Positions 1-7,525 of a DNA stretch of 7,525 nt are shown here, one piece after another. The position numbers and the translations under genes are program-made. The notes beneath the pieces are model-generated. The model saw only the letters and a list, made by a program, of their open reading frames with translations, was not told where the DNA came from and ran no database searches. The first letter of the stretch is position 1. The number at the start of each line of letters is the position of its first letter. Source of the stretch: Caldilineaceae bacterium (GTDB lineage: Bacteria; Chloroflexota; Anaerolineae; Caldilineales; Caldilineaceae). Where the stretch lies: the NCBI GenBank assembly GCA_015494005.1, contig WGCB01000554.1, positions 1 through 7,525 on the forward strand, read 5' to 3'.

Positions 1-75
1 GTCCCGGGGCGGCTGAGGGGGCAACCTGGCGAGGATGCCCGGGGCGGCGGGGTGGACCGGCCTCTCCCGGGCCAG
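1..75 (-). other. Region downstream of tlyA; possible start of an overlapping next gene
   Basis: This is the sequence just past the tlyA stop codon on the minus strand. A GTG (79-77) overlaps the tlyA TGA in a GTGA arrangement. A GAGG at 88-85 lies 5 bases upstream of it, and the reading frame from it stays open to the window edge (about 26 codons, rich in Pro, Gly and Arg). Such overlaps are typical of translationally coupled operon genes, and tlyA is often followed by other genes in an operon. However, the GAGG is also just the codons of the TlyA C-terminus, and proline-rich open frames arise easily in GC-rich DNA. GCCCGGG (37-43) and CCCGGGC (66-72) form a 7-bp inverted repeat that could instead be a hairpin after tlyA, but no T-run follows it. 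The product cannot be identified. Confidence 0.25.
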
Positions 76-903
76 TCACTTTTTCCTCAGCTTCTGGGCC
101 TCCGCCACCGCCTGGCGGATGGCCGGCTCCAGGGGGATGGCCTGGCCGGGATCCTGGGTGAGCCAGATGAGGAACTCCACGTTGCCGGCCGGGCCGGGCG
201 CGGGGGAGACGGTGAGGCCGGCCACGGTCAGACCCAGCTCCTGGGCCAGGGCGGCCACCTCTTCCAGGACCCGGCGGTGGACCTGAGGGTCCCGGACCAC
301 GCCGCCCTTGCCCACGTCCTGGCGGCCGGCCTCGAACTGGGGCTTGACCAGGGCGATGACCTGGCCATCGGGCTTGAGCAGGCGCAGGGTGGCGGGCAGG
401 ACCAGGCGCAGGCCGATGAAGCTGGCGTCGATCACCGCCAGGTCTGCCAGCTCGCCGCCGGGCAGGGCCTCCAGGTAGCGGATGTTGGTCCGCTCCAGGG
501 GGATCACCCGGGGATCCTGGCGCAGCTTCCAGGCCAGCTGGCCGTAGCCCACATCCACCGCGTAGACCTTGGCCGCGCCCCGCTGCAGCAGGCAGTCGGT
601 GAAGCCCCCGGTGCTGGCTCCCACGTCCACCACCACCTTGCCCGAGACATCCAGGCCAAATCGATCCAGGGCGGCTTCCAGCTTGAGCCCACCCCGGCTC
701 ACGTAGCGGGGCTGGCGGCGCACCTCCACCGGAGCGTCCTCCGGGACCAGGCGGCCCGGTTTGTCCACCACCCGCCCGCCGACCTGCACCTCCCCGGCCA
801 TGATCAGGCGTCGGGCCTGCTCCCGGCTGGGGGCCAGGCCCCGCTCCACCAGGAGGCGGTCCAGGCGTGTCTTGCGGGCGCGGCGGGCTCGGTCAGCGGA
901 CAT
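76..903 (-). CDS. tlyA: TlyA family 16S/23S rRNA (cytidine-2'-O)-methyltransferase
   Basis: The 275-residue product is a cytoplasmic SAM-dependent enzyme that 2'-O-methylates cytidines in rRNA. Family members modify C1920 of 23S rRNA and, in the longer type II form, C1409 of 16S rRNA, which affects capreomycin sensitivity; older annotations call it hemolysin A. An N-terminal S4 RNA-binding domain spans about residues 12-62 ([20 protein letters not shown] onward). A linker, PRYVSRGG, leads into an FtsJ/RrmJ-type Rossmann domain (about 67-250) with the SAM loop [11 protein letters not shown] at 93-103. The catalytic tetrad is K74, D159, K187 and E243, each offset by five from the K69/D154/K182/E238 I recall for the M. 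tuberculosis protein. The family RxWV linker reads PRYV here. Length and termini resemble type II, which is an inference. The ATG at 903 has AGAGG 5 bases upstream (913-909), which supports the start. The gene is divergent from the prenyltransferase gene. Confidence 0.95.
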   Translation of the reverse strand: MSADRARRARKTRLDRLLVERGLAPSREQARRLIMAGEVQVGGRVVDKPGRLVPEDAPVEVRRQPRYVSRGGLKLEAALDRFGLDVSGKVVVDVGASTGGFTDCLLQRGAAKVYAVDVGYGQLAWKLRQDPRVIPLERTNIRYLEALPGGELADLAVIDASFIGLRLVLPATLRLLKPDGQVIALVKPQFEAGRQDVGKGGVVRDPQVHRRVLEEVAALAQELGLTVAGLTVSPAPGPAGNVEFLIWLTQDPGQAIPLEPAIRQAVAEAQKLRKK

Positions 904-944
904 GGCGGCCTCTGTCCCCGGGATGTCCTGTTCCCGCGGCCATT

Positions 945-973
945 TTGACGGCGCCCGGACCGTGCAGTATGAT
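945..973 (+). promoter_or_regulatory. Sigma70-type promoter for the prenyltransferase gene
   Basis: TTGACG (945-950) and TATGAT (968-973) are separated by exactly 17 bases, and each hexamer matches the consensus at 5 of 6 positions. Transcription would begin near 980, giving a leader of about 78 bases before the ATG at 1058. The promoter sits in the 154-bp gap between the divergent tlyA and prenyltransferase starts. It also rules out the upstream extension of the prenyltransferase frame back to 761 as translated sequence. I found no comparable promoter for tlyA on the other strand. Confidence 0.7.
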
Positions 974-1057
974 TTGAGGAACCTGCTGCCCGGCCCCTAC
1001 GTTTTTCTGTGGGTGGCTGATGTGGCCCATTCCCGATACCCCCAACTCGGTGAACCC

Positions 1058-2020
1058 ATGCTCGACGAATCATCCATGCTCGACAAATCGGCGCAAGAAC
1101 CAGTGGCGGTAGAGCCCTCTCCCAGGGCGGCCCCGTCCCTTCGGACCAACCTGGTGGGCCTGATCCGCACCATGCGGCCCAAACAGTGGACGAAGAACAG
1201 CTTCGTCCTGGCCCCCCTGGTCTTCGACGGCAAGCTCTTTCAGCTCCCCCTGTTGCTCCAATCCCTGGTGGCCTTCGTGGCCTTCTGCCTGGCTGCCAGC
1301 AGCGTCTACCTGCTCAACGACCTGGTGGACATCGAGAAGGACTGTCAGCACCCCAGCAAGCGCCTGCGCCCCCTGCCCAGCGGACAGCTCAGCCCTCGCT
1401 TCGCCGGGATCATGGCCGGGGTGCTGGCCCTGGCCAGTGTGGCCATGATCCTGCCGCTGAACGTCTGGGCCGGGGTGATCCTGGTGACCTACCTGCTCCA
1501 GAACGTGGCCTACAGTTTCTACCTGAAGGATCTGGTCATCATCGACGTGATGGTGATCGCCCTGGGCTTTCTGCTGCGGGTGGCCGCGGGCGTGGCCGTG
1601 ATCCACGTCCACAACTTCAGCCCCTGGCTCTACGTCTGCGTGAGCCTGCTGGCCCTCTTCCTGGGCTTCGGCAAGCGCCGCCACGAGATCGCCCTCCTGG
1701 CCCAGGACGCTTCCAACCATCGCACCAGCCTGGACCACTACACCTTGCCCTTCCTGGACCAGATCATCGGCCTGGTGACCACCAGCGTCCTCATCGCCTA
1801 CACCCTCTACACCTTCGAGGCCGAGACCTCCCTGGCCGGGGGCAGCCAGATGCTGATCACCGTGCCCTTCGTTTTCTACGGGATCGTGCGCTATCTCTAC
1901 CTGATCCACGTGCGCAAGATGGGCGGCGCACCGGACGAGCTGGTCCTGGAGGACAAGCCGCTGCTGGGCTCCATCCTGCTCTGGATGCTCTCTGTGGTGG
2001 TGGTCATCTACTTGTGGTAG
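1058..2020 (+). CDS. Decaprenyl-phosphate phosphoribosyltransferase (UbiA superfamily)
   Basis: The product is a 320-residue polytopic inner-membrane enzyme. The family transfers 5-phosphoribose from PRPP to a polyprenyl phosphate, the first step towards decaprenyl-phosphoryl-pentose donors for cell-envelope glycans (Rv3806c/UbiA in mycobacteria). The first Mg-diphosphate motif, NDLVDIEKD (N87, D88, D91, D95), is followed by [12 protein letters not shown]. The second is [13 protein letters not shown] (Y152, K157, D163) with R174 after it. The KRRHE loop (206-210) is also typical. About eight hydrophobic helices are visible, near 65-86, 115-133, 136-155, 160-182, 188-204, 230-251, 265-288 and 301-320. 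The first 30 residues are polar and probably cytosolic. The start is ATG 1058, which has a weak GGTGA 4 bases upstream; ATG 1076 and GTG 1013 or 1022 are alternatives. The gene looks monocistronic, and no DprE1/DprE2 or arabinosyltransferase gene is nearby. The exact prenyl chain length and acceptor are not shown by the sequence. Confidence 0.88.
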   Translation: MLDESSMLDKSAQEPVAVEPSPRAAPSLRTNLVGLIRTMRPKQWTKNSFVLAPLVFDGKLFQLPLLLQSLVAFVAFCLAASSVYLLNDLVDIEKDCQHPSKRLRPLPSGQLSPRFAGIMAGVLALASVAMILPLNVWAGVILVTYLLQNVAYSFYLKDLVIIDVMVIALGFLLRVAAGVAVIHVHNFSPWLYVCVSLLALFLGFGKRRHEIALLAQDASNHRTSLDHYTLPFLDQIIGLVTTSVLIAYTLYTFEAETSLAGGSQMLITVPFVFYGIVRYLYLIHVRKMGGAPDELVLEDKPLLGSILLWMLSVVVVIYLW

Positions 2021-2071
2021 GGGGCGGGAGAAATCCCAGGGCAAGGATCCAGGCAGGGAACCGGCGGCGAA

Positions 2072-2097
2072 AAGGGCACGGCAAGCGCCGTGCCCTT
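2072..2097. terminator. Bidirectional intrinsic terminator between convergent genes
   Basis: AAGGGCACGGC (2072-2082), loop AAGC, and GCCGTGCCCTT (2087-2097) form a perfect 11-bp GC-rich stem. It lies 51 bases past the prenyltransferase stop and 32 bases past the PHP-AlbA_2 stop. On the minus strand the stem runs into TTTTCGCC; on the plus strand it runs into TTCGTTGT. Both are short, imperfect U-tracts, so termination in both directions is likely but perhaps not strong. Confidence 0.75.
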
Positions 2098-2129
2098 CGT
2101 TGTGGCATGGGGGACGAGCGGGCCGATCC

Positions 2130-4022
2130 CTAGGCCGCCTCGCCCTTCTTCACAAACTGGGCCCAGGGGCCTTCCATGCCGTCCTCGGTGACGCCGTAGA
2201 ACACCCGGATATTCTTCCCCTCTTTCAGGGCCAGGTCGTAGCGCACCTTGCCGGCCCGCTTTTCCACCCGCACCAGGCCCACATCGCCCTTCCACTGGAC
2301 CTTGTCCGGGGCGACCGGGTTGTCCTCGGTCTGGGCGATGGCGTAGTTCCAGAGCTTGCGGGCGCTCTGCCGGGTGACGTTGGTGACCACCCGGCCGTTG
2401 CGCAGGTCCCGGATGGCGTAGTAGTTCACCCCGTTGCGCTTCTCCGTATTCACGATCTCCACGCCGATCTGGGGTAGGTAGAAGGGATCTTCCCGGGCTT
2501 CTTGGTTTTCCTGGGACTCCTGAGGCTGGCTTTTGGATGGGCTCTGGGCCTGCTGGGGTTGGGCCTTCCGGCTCTCCTGGCCCTCGCTGCTGCCACCGCT
2601 GCTGCGGCTGGAGCGGCGGCGCCGGCGCCGGCGACCGCTCTTGCCGTTGCCGGCAGGAGCCTCGGTGGTAGGGGCTTTGACCGCCGTCTTGGCCCTCTCC
2701 TTGCCCACGGACTCCAGCACCAGGGCCACGATCTCATCCCGGACGGCCAGGTCCGTCTCCGCGTCGTTGCGCACGTAGAACTTGGAGCCGTCCAGGCAGT
2801 AGGGCTTCTCGCTCCCCTCGGGCACGGTGATGCGCAGGATGTTGGCCCCCTCGCTGCGCAGGATCTCCGTCTTCACCTCCAGGGGCGGGGTGAGCCGCTC
2901 CGCGATGCCCTGGAGGATCTCCTGCTCCACCTGCTTGGGATTGGCCAGCCCCTTGGGCCGGCCCTTGCGGGCGCTGGCCCCCACGTAGATGGTGCCGCCA
3001 TCCGTGTTGGCGAAGGCGCAGACATCCGCCAAAATGGCTCCCAGGCGTCCGCCCCGGCGGCTGGCCGACTCGTGGAAGCTCTGAACCGCGTTGGGGCCCT
3101 CGGCTCGGGCCATGGCCAGGTGATCCACCGGCTTGTCCTTGGGCCGGTAGGGGCGGATGCGGTCGAACTGCTTGCTCAGGAAGAGGTTGTAGATGGCCTG
3201 GAAGGAGGGTTCGTCCAGGAGCATCTCGGTGACCCGATCCCCCACCCCCAGCCGCTTGGGGTTCTTGGGATTCGCCACCAGCCGGTGGGCGTCGCTGCTC
3301 TGGATGCAGTGCATGCGACGGGGGTATTCGGGTTTGGAGCCGTTGAAAAAGCGGCAGGTGGAGTGACGGCTCCGGCTCTCCATGTCCGTGACCTCCAGGG
3401 CCATCAGGTTCGGGTCTTGGGTGTAGGCGATCTTGGTCTGGCCGCCAAAGGGGAAGTTGCGCATGGCCACCCCATGGGTGCTGTTGGCATGGGCCGCGAT
3501 GGGGATGCCCCCGGCCTCTCGGATCACCCGGTAGGCGGTGAGCACGTCCGTGCTGGCCCCGGTCTCCGTGCTGCCCTCGTCCAGCTTCTCCGGCGGCACG
3601 TGCAGGCTGAGGAGGATGTGCTCCAGCTCCCGCACGGAGGTCTCCGGCGGGAAGATCCCCAGGATGTGGAAGCCGAAGGTGGCGGTGAACTCAAAGCCGG
3701 GCAGGACCAGGACCTTGTTGGCTAGGCGTCGCCACTCCTCCAGTCGCTCCTTCTCCTCCTCCCGCAGGCGCCCCTCGGACTCCAGGCGGGTCAGCCACTC
3801 GATCTCCTGGCGGATGGCCGCCACCCCGGCCACGGTGTTGTGGTCCGTGATGGCGATGATGTCCACCTCTTTCTCCGCGGCCTTGCGGACGATGTCCAGG
3901 TAGGTCACGTCCGGCTGTTCGTAGTCGCTGGAGGCGGGGGTGTGCAGGTGCAGGTCCGCTTTGTACCAGCGGCGTTTGCTGCTCTGTTTTGCTGTGCTTG
4001 GTTTTCGATTTCTGTTGGTCAC
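2130..4022 (-). CDS. PHP-domain phosphoesterase fused to an AlbA_2 (Schlafen-type) domain
   Basis: The 630-residue product is predicted cytoplasmic, with no signal peptide or membrane segment. A PHP metal-dependent phosphoesterase domain (about 20-300) has HLHT (H25, H27), TDHN (D60, H61), GFEF (E111), FH (H119), AHAN (H178) and SSDAH (D244, H246), so the full metal-ligand set looks intact. A charged helical insert ([10 protein letters not shown]) lies between motif II and E111. An AlbA_2-like domain (about 318-440) shows [14 protein letters not shown] (N339, G342, G343) and ends in the KFYVRNDAE pattern (Y416). A Ser/Gln/Glu-rich linker with seven consecutive arginines (464-470) leads to a C-terminal domain (about 510-630) that I do not recognise. 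PHP domains occur in nucleases (RNase AM/YciV) and histidinol phosphatase; AlbA_2 occurs in Schlafen-like nucleic-acid proteins. A nucleic-acid role is inference. GTG 4022 is chosen because PHP begins soon after; an AAAGGA lies 12 bases upstream. TTG 4034 and TTG 4124 are alternatives. Confidence 0.85.
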   Translation of the reverse strand: MTNRNRKPSTAKQSSKRRWYKADLHLHTPASSDYEQPDVTYLDIVRKAAEKEVDIIAITDHNTVAGVAAIRQEIEWLTRLESEGRLREEEKERLEEWRRLANKVLVLPGFEFTATFGFHILGIFPPETSVRELEHILLSLHVPPEKLDEGSTETGASTDVLTAYRVIREAGGIPIAAHANSTHGVAMRNFPFGGQTKIAYTQDPNLMALEVTDMESRSRHSTCRFFNGSKPEYPRRMHCIQSSDAHRLVANPKNPKRLGVGDRVTEMLLDEPSFQAIYNLFLSKQFDRIRPYRPKDKPVDHLAMARAEGPNAVQSFHESASRRGGRLGAILADVCAFANTDGGTIYVGASARKGRPKGLANPKQVEQEILQGIAERLTPPLEVKTEILRSEGANILRITVPEGSEKPYCLDGSKFYVRNDAETDLAVRDEIVALVLESVGKERAKTAVKAPTTEAPAGNGKSGRRRRRRRSSRSSGGSSEGQESRKAQPQQAQSPSKSQPQESQENQEAREDPFYLPQIGVEIVNTEKRNGVNYYAIRDLRNGRVVTNVTRQSARKLWNYAIAQTEDNPVAPDKVQWKGDVGLVRVEKRAGKVRYDLALKEGKNIRVFYGVTEDGMEGPWAQFVKKGEAA

Positions 4023-4235
4023 AAGCCAATACAATCCTTTCTGGGCAGGGCTCGGCTCCCTGGCGCCGGTGGAACCACAGATCCGTGGATCCAGGCGCGC
4101 TTTTTCGGGCGCGAACACTGCCAAATGGTGAATGGGATGACTTGGGTGTGATCGGAATGGGAGGGGTGATCCAACGAGGCTGGGATCGGCTCCAGGGGCA
4201 TGCTTCGCGGGGTGCGTCCGCCAGGGTAGGCGGCC

Positions 4236-4556
4236 TTCCAGTCGAACTTTCGGGTTGTGGACCCAGCCTTGCGGCTTGTGCGGGCAAATTGCGTTGACAA
4301 TAGGGCGTCAATGGCCCCGGCTGTGGGGCGCTGTCAATAGGCTCGCTGAAGCCAGTCAAGGCGTCTGCAGCAAAATACGACCGAAATGCACCGGTGCTGA
4401 CACATGCGACTCTGGGAGAAGAGCACCACAACAACGAACCAGGCAAAATGGGCCGCTTCAGAAAATCTCAGCTCGACCCGAGCCACTGGGGATCGTTCCA
4501 ATCGATAAGGGCGGGAAATCCCGGGAGTCTCCGGGTTCGGGCGCTGTTCCAGTCGA
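4236..4556. repeat. Three dispersed copies of TTCCARTCGA
   Basis: TTCCAGTCGA occurs at 4236-4245 and 4547-4556, and TTCCAATCGA at 4496-4505, all in the same orientation. The last two copies are 51 bases apart and the first is 260 bases away. The flanking sequence is not obviously shared beyond a few bases. Three 10-mers in about 320 bases is more than I expect by chance. They could be binding sites for a regulator or relics of a longer degenerate repeat. Confidence 0.4.
4294..4337. repeat. Inverted repeat TTGACA / TGTCAA enclosing a GC stem
   Basis: TTGACA (4294-4299) and TGTCAA (4332-4337) are inverted. Inside them GCCCC (4314-4318) and GGGGC (4325-4329) pair across a 6-base loop. A further GTCAA at 4307-4311 gives a second, closer inversion, TTGAC-N8-GTCAA. 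The TTGACA could be mistaken for a -35 box, but no -10 hexamer stands at 16-18 bases on either strand. An operator-like site or a folded RNA element is possible; the function is unknown. Confidence 0.35.
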
Positions 4557-4673
4557 TGCCATGCTGACATCCACAAATGGTCTGGCCCGAATGGTGGCCA
4601 CTGACCGGTTACCGTCCTCTATCGCTCCCAACTTGTTCAGGCACCGCAAGTCAATCTTCGGTTTTACACGTCC

Positions 4674-4679
4674 ATTATA
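4674..4679 (-). promoter_or_regulatory. Consensus TATAAT box, candidate -10 for a leftward transcript
   Basis: On the minus strand a perfect TATAAT (4679-4674) sits just beyond the lon terminator hairpin. A transcript from it would start near 4667 and run leftward towards the PHP-AlbA_2 gene, giving a leader of about 640 bases to GTG 4022. The only -35-like sequence is a poor TTGTAC (4704-4699) with a long 19-base spacer, inside the hairpin loop. This is therefore a candidate only. Confidence 0.3.
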
Positions 4680-4682
4680 CAC

Positions 4683-4722
4683 CAACAAGCGCCTCCCCGT
4701 ACAACTGGAGAGGCGCTTGTTG
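4683..4722 (-). terminator. lon transcription terminator hairpin
   Basis: CAACAAGCGCCTC (4683-4695) and GAGGCGCTTGTTG (4710-4722) are perfectly complementary over 13 bp. One mismatch and two further pairs extend the stem, leaving an 8-base loop. The hairpin starts 38 bases past the lon stop codon. Read leftward, the distal arm ends in CTTGTTGGTGTAT, which is only moderately U-rich. With a stem this long it is most simply the lon terminator. Read rightward it is followed by TCATAATCGGGTTTT, so it could also stop plus-strand transcripts. Confidence 0.75.
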
Positions 4723-4760
4723 TCATAATCGGGTTTTCGGAGGGGCGATCGGGCGGGCTG

Positions 4761-7433
<2,673 letters not shown>

Positions 7434-7449
7434 AGGTCGTTATTCGGTC

Positions 7450-7467
7450 TCTCGTTCTCGTTCTCGG
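7450..7467. repeat. Tandem 6-bp repeat TCTCGT x3 in the lon leader
   Basis: TCTCGT (7450-7455), TCTCGT (7456-7461) and TCTCGG (7462-7467) lie head to tail, reading CGAGAA-type units on the lon strand. They begin 17 bases upstream of the lon ATG. The purine-rich GAACGAGAACGAGAG on the mRNA strand could be weakly Shine-Dalgarno-like or act as an unstructured standby site. The array is a candidate for slippage length variation. Confidence 0.6.
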
Positions 7468-7473
7468 TCTTGT

Positions 7474-7502
7474 TTATTTCGAGTTATTCGAATTATTTCG
7501 AG
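7474..7502. repeat. Three tandem TTATTTCGAG-type repeats upstream of lon
   Basis: TTATTTCGAG (7474-7483), TTATTCGAA (7484-7492) and TTATTTCGAG (7493-7502) are consecutive near-identical units of 9-10 bases. The middle copy lies within the palindrome ATTCGAAT (7486-7493). A period close to one helical turn would put the units on the same face of the DNA. This arrangement suits an operator or activator site, or an AT-rich UP-like element. No known lon regulator site matches it. Confidence 0.6.
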
Positions 7503-7525
7503 TGGTTGTTTTCCATGCTCTCGGA

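Larger units (their letters stand above)
4023..4682. other. Long intergenic region between lon and the PHP-AlbA_2 gene
   Basis: These roughly 660 bases hold no convincing gene on either strand. The frames that stay open have mixed codon usage unlike the neighbouring GC3-rich genes, no clear ribosome binding sites and no recognisable protein motifs. I see no tRNA, rRNA or CRISPR array. Base composition is visibly less GC-rich than in the genes. The region carries three copies of TTCCARTCGA, an inverted TTGACA/TGTCAA pair around a GC stem, a small CCGCC-loop-GGCGG hairpin (4218-4233) and a TATAAT box on the minus strand at 4679-4674. It probably contains the promoter and leader of the PHP-AlbA_2 gene. 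It may also carry a small RNA or decayed sequence, but none can be demonstrated by eye. Confidence 0.6.
7434..7525 (-). promoter_or_regulatory. AT-rich lon leader and promoter region
   Basis: These 92 bases upstream of lon are markedly richer in A+T than the genes and should contain the lon leader and at least part of its promoter. AATAAT at 7497-7492 on the minus strand is a possible -10, but no -35 hexamer lies at 16-18 bases, so no promoter can be fixed. I see no CIRCE element (TTAGCACTC-N9-GAGTGCTAA) and no HspR HAIR site. A short open frame, MENNHSK, starts at 7516 and ends at the TAA at 7495-7493, without a well-spaced ribosome binding site. Confidence 0.5.

Noticed and set aside
52..948. 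298-codon open frame on the plus strand, opposite tlyA
   Set aside because: It is antisense to a complete, motif-intact TlyA and shows shadow composition.
761..1057. 99-codon upstream extension of the prenyltransferase frame
   Set aside because: It runs antisense to tlyA and through the promoter at 945-973, and its Arg/Ser-rich sequence does not resemble the family. ATG 1058 is preferred.
1070..2044. 324-codon open frame on the minus strand, opposite the prenyltransferase
   Set aside because: The His/Gln/Asp/Val-rich product is the complement of membrane-protein codons. The plus strand has UbiA motifs, a promoter and a terminator.
2502..3725. 407-codon open frame on the plus strand, opposite the PHP-AlbA_2 gene
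   Set aside because: It is antisense to conserved PHP and AlbA_2 motifs, and its Gly/Leu/Ala/His-rich composition is a strand shadow.
4023..4124. 34-residue N-terminal extension of the PHP-AlbA_2 protein from TTG 4124
   Set aside because: The start is a rare TTG without a clear ribosome binding site, and the extension has no family resemblance. GTG 4022 lies close to the PHP domain. The extension is not fully excluded.
4294..4322. Plus-strand TTGACA as a promoter -35
   Set aside because: The position 17 bases downstream reads CCGGCT, with no -10 hexamer at 16-18 bases.
4458..4688. 76-codon open frame on the minus strand in the intergenic region
   Set aside because: Its start overlaps the terminator arm and TATAAT box, and the product shows no recognisable features.
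4255..4728. 157-codon open frame on the plus strand in the intergenic region
   Set aside because: It has irregular codon usage and no ribosome binding site or motif, and it runs through the lon terminator hairpin.
7440..7523. Open frame entering from the right edge and ending at TAA 7442-7440, as if an upstream gene ran into lon
   Set aside because: Its 27 codons are dominated by A- or T-ending CGA, AAA, ATA and GAA codons, unlike the strongly GC-ending codons of all four real genes, and the C-terminus is built from the TCTCGT repeat. It fits an AT-rich leader better.

Overview
This is a GC-rich bacterial chromosomal window holding four clear genes: tlyA (minus), a UbiA-family decaprenyl-phosphate phosphoribosyltransferase (plus), a multidomain PHP / AlbA_2 protein (minus) and lon (minus). 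The codon bias, the weak Shine-Dalgarno sequences ahead of several genes and the style of the Lon and PHP-AlbA_2 proteins suggest a high-GC member of the Chloroflexota (Caldilineae/Anaerolineae type). That placement is an inference and was not tested by any search. Nothing in the window marks it as phage, plasmid or transposon: there is no integrase, transposase, CRISPR array, rRNA or tRNA gene.

Layout from left to right: (1) 1-75 is the region just downstream of tlyA, possibly the first codons of an overlapping next gene. (2) 76-903, minus, is TlyA, an rRNA 2'-O-methyltransferase with an intact K-D-K-E tetrad. (3) 904-1057 is a short divergent intergenic region with a near-consensus sigma70-type promoter (TTGACG-N17-TATGAT) firing rightward. 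(4) 1058-2020, plus, is an integral-membrane prenyltransferase of the decaprenyl-phosphate phosphoribosyltransferase type. (5) 2072-2097 is an 11-bp-stem hairpin, a shared terminator between two convergent genes. (6) 2130-4022, minus, is a 630-residue PHP phosphoesterase + AlbA_2 + arginine-rich linker + unrecognised C-terminal domain. (7) 4023-4682 is a long, less GC-rich region with no convincing gene, a few small repeats and one TATAAT box. (8) 4683-4722 is a perfect 13-bp-stem hairpin, the likely lon terminator. (9) 4761-7433, minus, is Lon protease. (10) 7434-7525 is the AT-rich lon leader with two sets of short tandem repeats.

The genes do not form one pathway. Lon (protein quality control) and TlyA (ribosome modification) are housekeeping genes. 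The prenyltransferase makes a lipid-linked phosphoribose used for pentose-containing envelope glycans, but its usual partners (DprE1/DprE2, arabinosyltransferases) are not here. The least understood item is the PHP-AlbA_2 fusion. Its parts point to phosphoester or nucleic-acid chemistry, but its substrate cannot be read from the sequence. No multi-gene novel system is evident. The best leads are that protein, the unexplained 660-bp region upstream of it, and the repeat-bearing AT-rich lon leader.
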